Shown piece by piece: positions 16,029 to 24,242 of a DNA stretch of 47,729 bases. The stretch is taken from positions 1-47,729 of the forward strand of contig SFND01000022.1 in the NCBI GenBank assembly GCA_004554245.1, given 5' to 3'. This DNA is from Oribacterium sp. (lineage in GTDB: Bacteria; Bacillota_A; Clostridia; Lachnospirales; Lachnospiraceae). Made by a program: the position numbers and the translations under genes. Positions within the stretch are counted from its first letter, which is position 1, and the number at the start of each line of letters is the position of its first letter. The notes below the pieces were generated by a model. The model ran no database searches, was not told the DNA's origin, and worked only from the letters and a program-made list of their open reading frames with translations.

Positions 16029-16262
16029 CAGAACAGCCCGGAGGGGCGGCAACCGAAACACAGTACTACGAGCTCGGAAGACTCTAAAATTCCATCCCTA
16101 AGAAGTACTAGGCCCTCTGCAATCGCTGAGTTTTCCTGATGAAAACTCAGCGTTGACAGAGGGTTCCAAGGAGAGATACACCAAGTACTTCTAAGGGATG
16201 GAATTTTGATTCTTCACGAGCTCTTCGTATGGTTTCGGTTGTCGCTCCTCCTGGCCGCTCTG
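16029..16262. repeat. Large palindromic element, copy C (about 234 nt, fully covaried stem)
   Basis: Same architecture as copy A, but the middle stem has a different sequence: AAAATTCCATCCCTAAGAAG pairs with CTTCTAAGGGATGGAATTTT, and the outer stem has CAACCGAAAC with GTTTCGGTTG. The apical stem GAGTTTTC/GAAAACTC, the left loop ACAGTACTACGAG and the ACTAGGCCCTCTG segment are conserved, and the right arm keeps the bulge (CCAAGGAGAGATACACCA). It starts 15 nt after the rsmH-like stop and ends 14 nt before the next -35 box. Confidence 0.85.
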
Positions 16263-16275
16263 TATCCAATATGAA

Positions 16276-16304
16276 TTGACAAGACAGACTGACTTTTTTA
16301 TACT
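16276..16304 (+). promoter_or_regulatory. Sigma-A promoter of the DUF1846 gene
   Basis: Consensus TTGACA (16276-16281), 17 nt, TATACT (16299-16304). The ATG at 16391 follows a leader of about 80 nt. Confidence 0.8.
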
Positions 16305-16390
16305 AATTGCGATTTGTTTTTTGATATTTAATAACGGTGGATCGGTGCAGGGTGGCACCGGCGAAGCAGGGAATAAGAGGGAGTAGTACG

Positions 16391-17875
16391 ATGTTTAAAA
16401 AGGGTTTCGATAACGATAAGTACCTTAAGATGCAGTCGGAGCATATCCGTGAGCGTATTTCGAAGTTTGGCGGTAAGCTCTATCTTGAGTTCGGCGGCAA
16501 GCTGTTCGATGATTACCATGCATCTCGTGTGCTTCCGGGCTTTCAGCCGGATAGTAAGATCCGCATGCTGCGTGAGTTGAAGGATGACGCGGAGGTCGTG
16601 ATCGTCATCAATGCCGGCGACATCGAGAAGAACAAGGTCCGCGGGGATCTCGGCATCACCTACGATATGGACGTGCTGCGACTCATCGATGCGTTCCGCG
16701 GCTATGGCCTCTATGTGGGCTCCGTCGTGCTCACCCGCTTCGATGGGCAGGAGAGTGCGATCGCTTACCAGAAGAAGCTCGAGTCCCTCGGTATCAAGGT
16801 CTACCGTCATTACCCGATCTCCGGGTATCCTGGCAACGTACCGCTCATCATCAGCGAGGAGGGCTTCGGCAAGAACGACTACATCGAGACGACCCGCTCC
16901 CTCGTGGTCGTGACCGCACCGGGCCCGGGTTCCGGAAAGATGGCCGTCTGCCTGAGCCAGCTCTACCAGGAGAACAAGCACGGCGTCAAGGCTGGCTACG
17001 CGAAGTTCGAGACCTTCCCGATCTGGAACATCCCGCTGAGTCATCCGGTCAATCTAGCCTACGAGGCGGCGACCGCCGACCTCAACGACGTCAACATGAT
17101 CGACCCGTATCACCTCGAAGCCTATGGCAAGACCACGGTCAACTATAACCGTGACGTCGAGGTCTTCCCTGTCCTGAACGCGATGTTCCAGCGCATCTAC
17201 GGCGAGAGCCCGTACAAGTCCCCGACCGACATGGGTGTCAACATGGCCGGCTACTGCATCGAAAACGACGAGAACTGCTGCTATGCCTCCCGCCTCGAGA
17301 TCATCCGCCGCTACTACACGGCGCTCTGCGATCTTCGCAAGGGAAACGGCGCACAGTCCATCGTTGATAAGCTCGAGCTTCTGATGGAGAAGGCCAATGT
17401 CTCCACGAACGACCGCCCGGTGATTTCCGCGGCCAAGCAGAAGGCGGCGCTGACCGGCGACCCGGCCGCAGCGATTGAGCTCCCGGACGGCACCATCATC
17501 ACCGGAAAAACTTCCTCGCTGCTCGGCGCGGTGAGCGCGATGCTCCTGAATGCCCTGAAGGTTCTCGGTGGCATCGACGACTCCGTGAACCTCATGTCCC
17601 CGGAGATCATCGAGCCGATCCAGCACCTGAAGACGGCGCACCTCGGCAACCACAATCCGCGTCTCCACCTCGATGAGATGCTGATCGCCCTCACCATCTG
17701 CGCGACCCATGACCCGAACGCCGAGACCGCGATGCAGCAGCTCGAGAAGCTCCGCGGCTGTGAGGCACACAGCTCTGTCATCCTGTCTGAAGTCGACGAA
17801 AACACCTTTAAGAAGCTCGGCGTCAACGTGACCTGCGAGCCGCAGTACCAGACGAAGAAGCTCTTCCACAAGTAA
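16391..17875 (+). CDS. DUF1846 domain-containing protein
   Basis: 494 residues, the usual length for DUF1846 proteins, which are common in Firmicutes. Recognisable segments include KGFDNDKYLKMQSEHIRERI at the start, YLEFGGKLFDDYHASRVLPG, and a glycine-rich APGPGSGKMAVCLSQLY near residues 176-192 that resembles a nucleotide-binding loop. The molecular function is not established. No signal peptide or membrane segment. The ATG at 16391 is preceded by GAGGGAG; the longer in-frame start at 16337 would add 18 residues without a ribosome site. Monocistronic: own promoter and a strong terminator at 17882-17910. Confidence 0.9.
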   Translation: MFKKGFDNDKYLKMQSEHIRERISKFGGKLYLEFGGKLFDDYHASRVLPGFQPDSKIRMLRELKDDAEVVIVINAGDIEKNKVRGDLGITYDMDVLRLIDAFRGYGLYVGSVVLTRFDGQESAIAYQKKLESLGIKVYRHYPISGYPGNVPLIISEEGFGKNDYIETTRSLVVVTAPGPGSGKMAVCLSQLYQENKHGVKAGYAKFETFPIWNIPLSHPVNLAYEAATADLNDVNMIDPYHLEAYGKTTVNYNRDVEVFPVLNAMFQRIYGESPYKSPTDMGVNMAGYCIENDENCCYASRLEIIRRYYTALCDLRKGNGAQSIVDKLELLMEKANVSTNDRPVISAAKQKAALTGDPAAAIELPDGTIITGKTSSLLGAVSAMLLNALKVLGGIDDSVNLMSPEIIEPIQHLKTAHLGNHNPRLHLDEMLIALTICATHDPNAETAMQQLEKLRGCEAHSSVILSEVDENTFKKLGVNVTCEPQYQTKKLFHK

Positions 17876-17881
17876 ATTCCA

Positions 17882-17910
17882 AACTGTGCCGGCAACGGCA
17901 CAGTTTTTTG
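17882..17910 (+). terminator. Rho-independent terminator after the DUF1846 gene
   Basis: AACTGTGCCG (17882-17891), loop GCAA, CGGCACAGTT (17896-17905), then a run of T. Confidence 0.92.
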
Positions 17911-17982
17911 TAAGCATTGAGATCAATCGTAGGCATGATGAGGCGGGAAAATGCACACCATGCCTACTATAGAGTGAAAAAT

Positions 17983-19542
17983 ATGACCAGAACCAGTGAA
18001 CTAGAAGAAAACAGCGGAAACAGTCGGATCACCGTCTCCCTCGGGGCAGATGTCAGTGAAGGCTATGTGCTGCGCTATGAGCTGCACCCTGCAGAGCACT
18101 TCACATTCACAGCGATGACGCTGGGGCTCGAAACGCCGCAGCAGCTCGGGGAGCGCCTCGCTGCACAGGTCATCGCAACCCTCGATGAGAGAGAGGAGCA
18201 GCCAGATCGCATCGCCTGCGACCTCTACCCGAAGTTCCCGACGACCTACGCCGCTGAAGTCCTTGCGGACCACTATCGGGTGCCGATGCTTCGGATGCAG
18301 AAGTGTCACCGAGCGATCCTCGACGCGATGGATGCCAGTATGCAGTCCGATGCAGCTCGCACTCCATCGCTTCGCGAGGAAGGGCAGGAGAACGGAGAAG
18401 CAGAGAAGCTCGATACAGCGTCCCACCGCATCGAACAGATGAAAATGCACAGCACAGCCGCAGCAGCGGACGTACGTAACGAGAGCACTGCCGTGCTCGG
18501 CATCTGCCTCGATGATCAGAGTTACGGCTCCGACGGCACGCTCTGGGGCGGTGAGATCCTCGAGATCTCCGGCGAGAGCTTCACGCGTCTCGCCTCGATC
18601 CATCCCTATCAGCTGATCGGCACGAATATGGAGCTCCACAGCTCGACGCCATGGCAGACTGCCGTATCGATGCTCTATGACCTCGCGCGTATGGCCCATA
18701 ACGAGGACGAAGCCATCCGGGACTTCGTCGCGAAGCAGGCGGCCTCCGAAAAGGTTCACCTCCTCGATCTCTGCAGCCTGAACGACGCCCGCGCCCAGTA
18801 TATCGCGCAGGATCGAAATAAAAACACCACCCGCTCCACCTCGGCGAGCGGCCTCTTCGACGCCGCCGCAGCCATCCTCGGTTTCCAGCGCATCAGCACA
18901 CCGACGGGAAGAACAGCGATGGAAGCATTGACCGAAACCGCGGAAGCGTTCGAACAGCAGGCGGTTTCGGGAAACACCGAGCCATATGTAGAAAATGACC
19001 TGCATGGATCTACGGATATCCGAAATGCAGCACAAAGCGAAATGAATGGATGCGCCGAACAAGACCGAAAATCGATCATTCTGCGTGGAAAATATAAGGC
19101 GCAGATCGACGCGCTCTACGCGAAGCTCGAGAAGCTCATCGCGGCCGCCGAAGAGATGGACGACCCGACCCTCGAGCCGGGCGACCTCTGGGAAGACACC
19201 GACGAAGGAGCCTTCAGCGAAACCAACGCCGACGACCATCCGGACATCCTCCACACAGAGCAGCTGATCCGCCTCCTCGCCGACGAACGGATCCGCTACC
19301 TTACAAGCCTAGGAAAACGCAATTACGACCACCCGCTGAATCGGAAGCACCCGGACGCAGGCAGCGCCGACGACAACAGCCGCCTCCTCGCCTGGTTCCT
19401 CCTCGACGCCCTCGCAAAGATCTGCGTTCAGTACTGTGCGGGAAAGCACGTTGTGCTTTCAGGGCATTTCCTGAAAGCAACGCGCTTAAGGGAACGATTC
19501 GAAGAAAAACTTAAGCTAGCACGCGGCCCTGTAGTATGGTAG
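17983..19542 (+). CDS. Divergent stand-alone HypF/Kae1-like domain protein
   Basis: 519 residues from ATG 17983; an in-frame TTG at 17917 would add 22. Several segments match the C-terminal Kae1-like half of the carbamoyltransferase HypF: DLYPKFPTTYAAE (80-92), GICLDDQSYGSDGTLWGGE (173-191), SASGLFDAAAAILGF (287-301), and VVLSGHFLKATRL (490-502, HypF LSGGVFQN). The acylphosphatase, zinc-finger and YrdC domains are absent, and the metal-binding histidines of the QHHHAH motif are replaced by QKCHRAI (106-112). Low-complexity Ala/Glu linkers lie at about 120-168 and 325-370. No hydrogenase-maturation genes are nearby. Function unknown; a catalytically altered paralogue is likely. It lies between the DUF1846 terminator and pyrH. 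Confidence 0.65.
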   Translation: MTRTSELEENSGNSRITVSLGADVSEGYVLRYELHPAEHFTFTAMTLGLETPQQLGERLAAQVIATLDEREEQPDRIACDLYPKFPTTYAAEVLADHYRVPMLRMQKCHRAILDAMDASMQSDAARTPSLREEGQENGEAEKLDTASHRIEQMKMHSTAAAADVRNESTAVLGICLDDQSYGSDGTLWGGEILEISGESFTRLASIHPYQLIGTNMELHSSTPWQTAVSMLYDLARMAHNEDEAIRDFVAKQAASEKVHLLDLCSLNDARAQYIAQDRNKNTTRSTSASGLFDAAAAILGFQRISTPTGRTAMEALTETAEAFEQQAVSGNTEPYVENDLHGSTDIRNAAQSEMNGCAEQDRKSIILRGKYKAQIDALYAKLEKLIAAAEEMDDPTLEPGDLWEDTDEGAFSETNADDHPDILHTEQLIRLLADERIRYLTSLGKRNYDHPLNRKHPDAGSADDNSRLLAWFLLDALAKICVQYCAGKHVVLSGHFLKATRLRERFEEKLKLARGPVVW

Positions 19543-19545
19543 AAT
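19537..19545 (+). promoter_or_regulatory. Possible extended -10 promoter for pyrH
   Basis: TGGTAGAAT (TGn plus TAGAAT) spans the stop codon of the HypF-like gene, about 80 nt before the pyrH ATG. No good -35 is seen, as allowed for extended -10 promoters. Confidence 0.35.
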
Positions 19546-19624
19546 ACTTCAGATAGAAGCTTGTGGGGGATCGTGATACGCGTCGTTTCCGTACGCCCCG
19601 CGTGCACTATGAAAAGGAGATACT

Positions 19625-20335
19625 ATGGCAGAGAAGAATAGAAGAGTCATGCTGAAGCTGTCCGGTGAGGCACTGGCAGGTGAAAAGCATTTCGGCTTTG
19701 ATGATGATACGATTCGGGCCGTCGCACAGGAAGTGAAGACCGCAGTCGATGCCGGCGTACAGCTGGCCATCGTGATCGGTGGCGGTAACTTCTGGCGTGG
19801 TCGTCAGTCCGTGGAGGTCGATCGCTATAAGGCAGATCAGGTCGGCATCCTCGCAACCGTGATGAACTGCATCTATGTTTCCGAGATTTTCCGGACACAG
19901 GGCATGAAGACGAAGGTGATGTCTTCGATCCAGATCGGCGACATGGCCGAGCTCTTTAATAAGGATAAGGCGATCAAGGCGATGGAGAAGGGCACAGTCA
20001 TCTTCTGTGCCGGCGGCACCGGCCACCCGTACTTCTCGACCGACACCGGCGTCGTACTCCGTGCCGTCGAGCTGAACTGCGAGGAGATCCTGCTTGCGAA
20101 GGCCATCGACGGTGTATACGATTCCGACCCGAAGACGAATCCGAACGCGAAGAAGTTCGACACCATCCGTATCCAGGATGTCGTCGACCAGCGCCTCGGC
20201 GTCATCGACCTTTCCGCATCCGTCATGTGCATGGAGAACCACATGCCGCTCGCGATCTTCTCCCTGAACGAGAAGAACGGCATCTCAAACGCACTGAAGG
20301 GAAAGATTACCGGCACCCGCGTAAGCGCAGACTGA
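19625..20335 (+). CDS. pyrH: UMP kinase
   Basis: 236 residues. Amino-acid-kinase fold with RRVMLKLSGEALAG at the N-terminus, VIGGGNFWRG, FCAGGTGHPYFSTDTGVVLRA and the AKAIDGVYDSDPKTNP segment. It phosphorylates UMP to UDP for RNA, wall and lipid precursor synthesis and is usually a GTP-activated, UTP-inhibited hexamer. AAAAGGAGA precedes the ATG. It opens the pyrH-frr-uppS-cdsA-dxr-rseP series conserved in Firmicutes. The gap to frr (211 nt) is unusually long and filled with tandem repeats. Confidence 0.97.
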   Translation: MAEKNRRVMLKLSGEALAGEKHFGFDDDTIRAVAQEVKTAVDAGVQLAIVIGGGNFWRGRQSVEVDRYKADQVGILATVMNCIYVSEIFRTQGMKTKVMSSIQIGDMAELFNKDKAIKAMEKGTVIFCAGGTGHPYFSTDTGVVLRAVELNCEEILLAKAIDGVYDSDPKTNPNAKKFDTIRIQDVVDQRLGVIDLSASVMCMENHMPLAIFSLNEKNGISNALKGKITGTRVSAD

Positions 20336-20352
20336 GGATGCCCACCATGTCC

Positions 20353-20473
20353 GACGAGAACGCCGCGCGAAGCATACAGCACGGTGCTGTCGATGACGCA
20401 GCGCGAAGAGATACACAGCACAGCCCAGCGCAGTGCTGATGATGACGCAGCGCGAAGAGATGCAGCACGAGGA
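20353..20473 (+). repeat. Three tandem degenerate hairpin units between pyrH and frr
   Basis: Units at 20353-20391, 20392-20440 and 20441-20473 share GA(T/C)GA-N-GC-GCGCGAAG followed by CAGCAC. Units 1 and 2 close a hairpin with GTGCTG (CAGCAC-G-GTGCTG and CAGCAC-N11-GTGCTG); unit 3 is truncated. A 33-codon frame from 20338 (MPTMSDENAARS...) crosses units 1-2 but has no ribosome site and is not called as a gene. Confidence 0.6.
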
Positions 20474-20546
20474 CATAAGCATTGGCCCACAGGCCGAACT
20501 GAACTTATCAACAACCCGAAAAGGGTAACAATAGGAGGAGCAGATC

Positions 20547-21101
20547 ATGGATGATCAATTTACCATTTACATCGAAAAGATGCACAAGACCCACGATAAT
20601 CTGATGGACGAGCTTGCGACCATCCGCGCAGGCCGTGCGAACCCGCACGTACTCGACCGTATCACGGTGGACTACTACGGCACACCGACCCCGATCCAGC
20701 AGGTGGGCAATGTTTCCGTCCCGGAGGCACGTCTCATCCAGATTCAGCCATGGGATAAGAGCATGCTGAAGGAGATCGAGAAGGCCATCAATGTGTCCGA
20801 GCTCGGTATCAATCCTGTAAACGATGGTACCGTCATCCGTCTCGTATTCCCGGAGCTCACCGAGGAGAGACGTAAGGAGCTGACGAAGGATGTTAAGAAG
20901 AAGGGTGAGGCAGCGAAGATCGCCATCCGTAACATCCGTCGTGATGCCATGGATCTCGCAAAGAAGCTCGAGAAATCTTCCGAGATGACCGAGGATGATC
21001 TTACGAGAGCGACCAAGGACATCCAGGAGCTCACGGATCACATGTGTGAGAAGATCGACTCCTCTGTCGAGGCGAAGAACAAGGAGCTCATGACCGTTTA
21101 A
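20547..21101 (+). CDS. frr: Ribosome recycling factor
   Basis: 184 residues, the standard RRF length. Typical segments: ATIRAGRANPHVLDRITVDY, GTPTPIQQVGNVSVPEAR and KKLEKSSEMTEDDL near the C-terminus. With EF-G it splits post-termination ribosomes. AGGAGGAG 7 nt before the ATG. pyrH-frr order is conserved across bacteria; here a repeat-filled gap intervenes, possibly adding an mRNA processing or attenuation point. Confidence 0.98.
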   Translation: MDDQFTIYIEKMHKTHDNLMDELATIRAGRANPHVLDRITVDYYGTPTPIQQVGNVSVPEARLIQIQPWDKSMLKEIEKAINVSELGINPVNDGTVIRLVFPELTEERRKELTKDVKKKGEAAKIAIRNIRRDAMDLAKKLEKSSEMTEDDLTRATKDIQELTDHMCEKIDSSVEAKNKELMTV

Positions 21102-21208
21102 TCGGTGGCTTCGTAACGAGCACAGCGATCTGGAGAGACAGAAGGAGGATTGCGACACGCTCCGTGCGTGTTCGCGGGCCTGCGCACCCTGTCTTAGAGG
21201 AGATTTCA

Positions 21209-21946
21209 GTGGATATCATCAATTCTGAGGGCCGGAACATCCCGGCCCATATCGCCATCATACTGGACGGCAACGGACGCTGGGCGGAGCATAAGGGCCT
21301 CCCGCGTGCCATGGGCCATAAGCAGGGCTGTGAGACGCTGGAGAAGACCGTCGCCGACTGTGCGCGTCTCGGCGTGCAGTACCTGACCGTCTATGGCTTC
21401 TCGACCGAGAACTGGAAGCGCTCCGAGGAGGAGGTCGGTGCCCTGATGAAGCTGTTCCGCTTCTACATGGTGAAGCTCATCAAGGTTGCGAACGAGCATA
21501 ACGTACGCGCCCGCATGATCGGTGAGCGCAGCCGCTTCGCACCGGACATCCAGGAGGGCATCCGCCGTCTCGAGGAGGAGACGAAGCAGAACACCGGCAT
21601 GACCTTCGTCTTCGCCGTGAACTACGGCTCACGCGACGAGATCGTCCGTGCGGTTCGTAAGTATACGATCGAGGCGATCCGCGCAGGAAAGAGTGAAGAG
21701 GAGATCGAGGCGCTGACCGAGCAGGCCTTCGCCGGCTACCTCGACACGGCCGGTATGCCGGATCCGGATCTCGTCATCCGCACCTCCGGTGAGTTCCGCA
21801 TATCGAACTACCTGCTCTGGCAGAGTGCGTACGCGGAGTACTACATCACGCCAGTGCTCTGGCCGGATTTCACGAAGGATGAGCTTCTGAAGGCGATCGA
21901 CAGTTTCAACAGCCGGGAGCGACGCTTCGGTGGTCGGAAAAAGTGA
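21209..21946 (+). CDS. uppS: Isoprenyl transferase (undecaprenyl diphosphate synthase)
   Basis: 245 residues from GTG 21209. The cis-prenyltransferase signature HIAIILDGNGRWAEHKGLPR carries the catalytic Asp. YGFSTENWKRSEEEV, and RTSGEFRISNYLLWQSAYAE near the C-terminus, complete the family pattern. It condenses isopentenyl diphosphate units onto farnesyl diphosphate to make the C55 carrier for wall synthesis. GAGGAG lies 6 nt before GTG 21209; the longer in-frame start at 21164 lies in a hairpin-rich leader. Its precursors come from the MEP pathway, two enzymes of which (dxr, ispG) are downstream. Confidence 0.95.
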   Translation: MDIINSEGRNIPAHIAIILDGNGRWAEHKGLPRAMGHKQGCETLEKTVADCARLGVQYLTVYGFSTENWKRSEEEVGALMKLFRFYMVKLIKVANEHNVRARMIGERSRFAPDIQEGIRRLEEETKQNTGMTFVFAVNYGSRDEIVRAVRKYTIEAIRAGKSEEEIEALTEQAFAGYLDTAGMPDPDLVIRTSGEFRISNYLLWQSAYAEYYITPVLWPDFTKDELLKAIDSFNSRERRFGGRKK

Positions 21947-22094
21947 TGTGCTTCTGAAGGTCTACAATGCTCCCGTCAGTCGGGCGTGACGCTTCGGCAG
22001 CAGAAAATATAAATATCCGAGCGGAACAGGCTTCCTTTTGCGTTGTATCAACAGTGTGTAAGGGTGGCCTGTCCTTTGTATTTTGAGGTACACT

Positions 22095-22946
22095 ATGGCA
22101 GAAACTGAGAACTTAAAGAAAGATCAAAATGAAAAGAAGATGAAGTCCTTCGTCACGCGACTTCTGAGCGGCATCGTGCTCGTCCTGATCGCGATCCTCA
22201 CCGTCCCGCGCGGCGGACTCCCGCTGTTTGTCCTGACCTTTCTGATCTCCATGATCGGACTCTTCGAGCTCTACCGTGTCTTCGGCATCGAGCACACGTC
22301 CCTCGGACTGGTCGGCTATCTCACGACCATCGGCTACTACATCATCGTCTGGTTCCATGTCGAGGAGTACTACCCGCTGATGATCGTGCTTAGCCTCATG
22401 GCGCTGATGGCCTTCTACGTCATCACCTATCCGGCCTACAAGATCTCCCAGGTCGCGAAGGCCTTCATGGGCTTCTGCTACGCCGGGATCATGATGAGCT
22501 ACATCTACCAGACCAGATCACTCCCGGACGGCAAGTACCTCGTCTGGCTCATCTTCCTCGCGAGCTGGGGCTCCGACACCTGCGCGTACTGCGCCGGCAT
22601 GCTCTTCGGGCGTCATAAGATGACCCCGATCCTGAGCCCGAAGAAGACCGTGGAGGGTGCCCTCGGCGGTGTCCTCGGTGCAGCGCTGCTCGGCTGTCTC
22701 TATGCGACCGTCTTCCGGCGCGGCTTCGCTATCATCGCAAACCCTGGCATCGCCTGCGGTATCTCCTGTGCGATCGGCGCGCTGATCTCCATGGTCGGCG
22801 ACCTCACCGCCTCCGGCATCAAGCGCGATTACGAGGTGAAGGACTACGGGCACCTGATCCCGGGCCACGGCGGCATCCTGGATCGCTTCGACTCTGTCCT
22901 GTTCACGGCTCCGGCGGTCTACTTCGCCCTGAGCTTCCTGATCTGA
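22095..22946 (+). CDS. cdsA: Phosphatidate cytidylyltransferase
   Basis: 283 residues, polytopic with about eight hydrophobic segments. The CdsA signature is present near the C-terminus: ASGIKRDYEVKDYGHLIPGH followed by GGILDRFD. It makes CDP-diacylglycerol from phosphatidate and CTP, the branch point for anionic phospholipids. ATG 22095 has TTGAGGTA upstream; the in-frame TTG at 22083 would overlap that site. The 148-nt gap after uppS contains a loose dyad (AACAGGC...GCCTGTCC, about 22024-22073). Confidence 0.95.
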   Translation: MAETENLKKDQNEKKMKSFVTRLLSGIVLVLIAILTVPRGGLPLFVLTFLISMIGLFELYRVFGIEHTSLGLVGYLTTIGYYIIVWFHVEEYYPLMIVLSLMALMAFYVITYPAYKISQVAKAFMGFCYAGIMMSYIYQTRSLPDGKYLVWLIFLASWGSDTCAYCAGMLFGRHKMTPILSPKKTVEGALGGVLGAALLGCLYATVFRRGFAIIANPGIACGISCAIGALISMVGDLTASGIKRDYEVKDYGHLIPGHGGILDRFDSVLFTAPAVYFALSFLI

Positions 22947-23081
22947 CGCCGTCGCTGTCTGTGGCCAATGCAGCCGCCAGGAAGCATATACCCATCCGCT
23001 GCCTGCATCAGCCACGGCAAGATGCGTGGTCTCTGTGAAAGCAGTGAAGGATATTGAAATCTTTATGAATCGAGGAAAATT

Positions 23082-24242
23082 ATGAGAAGATTAGTCATAC
23101 TGGGATCAACGGGCTCCATCGGAACCCAGACCATCGATGTGATCGAGGGGGATCCCGAGATCCAGGTCACCGGACTCGCCGTCTATGGCTCCATCGAGCA
23201 GCTGAAACCGCAGGTGGAGAAGCTCCATCCGGAGGCCGTCTGCATCTATGATGAAGCGAAGGCGGAGGCCTTCCGAAGCTACGGACTCCCGGTGAAGGTG
23301 CTGAGCGGGATGGACGGGCTGATCGAGCTCGCGACCATGGAGCACTGCGATGAGGTCGTGGTGTCCGTCGTCGGCATGATCGGTATCCAGCCGACCATCG
23401 CAGCACTGAAGGCCCATAAGCAGGTCGCCCTCGCGAACAAGGAGACCCTCGTCTGCGCCGGTCACATCATCATGCCGCTGGCCGCGTCGTGTGGTATCGA
23501 GATCAAGCCGATCGACTCCGAGCACAGTGCCATCTGGCAGTCCCTCACCGGCGAGCCACATGACGCCATCGAAAAGATCCTGCTCACGGCCTCCGGCGGA
23601 CCATTCCGCGGAAAGAAGCGGGACGAGCTTCGCGGGAAGACGAAGGAGGATGCGCTCAAGCACCCGAACTGGTCGATGGGACGGAAGATCACGATCGACT
23701 CCGCGACGATGGTCAATAAGGGTCTCGAGGTCCTCGAAGCCAGCTGGCTCTTCGATGTACCGGTCGATAAGATTCAGGTCGTCGTGCAGCCGCAGTCCAT
23801 CGTGCATTCTGCCGTACAGTATGTTGACGGCGCGGTGAAGGCGCAGCTCGGCCTGCCGGACATGCGTATCCCGATCGAGTACGCCCTGTATGCGCCGAAC
23901 CGCCGTGCGCTGAAGGAGGACGAGCGACTCGACCTCGCAGCACTGATGCAGCTTACGTTCGAAAATCCGGATATGGAGACCTTTAAGGGCCTCGCCCTCG
24001 GCTACCGCGCCGGCCGGACCGGCGGCTCCATGCCGACCGTCTACAACGCCGCGAACGAAGAAGCGGTCGCGATGTTCCTGCAGGACCGCATCGACTTTCT
24101 GGAGATCGCCGACGTCATCGAAGAAGCCATGGACGCCCATGAGGGCCACGTCCTCGCGGCACCGACCCTTGCGGAGATCCTCGAGATCGAAGCCTGGGCC
24201 CGCGACTTCGTACGGACACACTCACAAATCGTACGAGTGTAG
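23082..24242 (+). CDS. dxr: 1-deoxy-D-xylulose-5-phosphate reductoisomerase
   Basis: 386 residues. NADPH-binding LGSTGSIGTQTIDVI at the N-terminus, ALANKETLVCAG, and the metal/substrate motif PIDSEHSAIWQSL, then TASGGPFRG and HPNWSMGRKITIDSATMVNK. First committed step of the MEP isoprenoid pathway (DXP to MEP). Start MRRLVILGS, preceded by GAGGAAA. It supplies precursors for UppS in the same cluster and works with IspG encoded at 25793. Confidence 0.97.
   Translation: MRRLVILGSTGSIGTQTIDVIEGDPEIQVTGLAVYGSIEQLKPQVEKLHPEAVCIYDEAKAEAFRSYGLPVKVLSGMDGLIELATMEHCDEVVVSVVGMIGIQPTIAALKAHKQVALANKETLVCAGHIIMPLAASCGIEIKPIDSEHSAIWQSLTGEPHDAIEKILLTASGGPFRGKKRDELRGKTKEDALKHPNWSMGRKITIDSATMVNKGLEVLEASWLFDVPVDKIQVVVQPQSIVHSAVQYVDGAVKAQLGLPDMRIPIEYALYAPNRRALKEDERLDLAALMQLTFENPDMETFKGLALGYRAGRTGGSMPTVYNAANEEAVAMFLQDRIDFLEIADVIEEAMDAHEGHVLAAPTLAEILEIEAWARDFVRTHSQIVRV

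Noticed and set aside
16136..16147. CTGATGA followed by GAAA in palindrome C, reminiscent of a hammerhead ribozyme core
   Set aside because: It is the apical loop and stem (GAGTTTTC-CTGAT-GAAAACTC); the other copies have TTTAT or TTGAT there and no three-way junction can form.
20338..20439. 33-codon frame (MPTMSDENAARS) after pyrH
   Set aside because: No Shine-Dalgarno, made of tandem hairpin units, not repeated in frame in unit 3.
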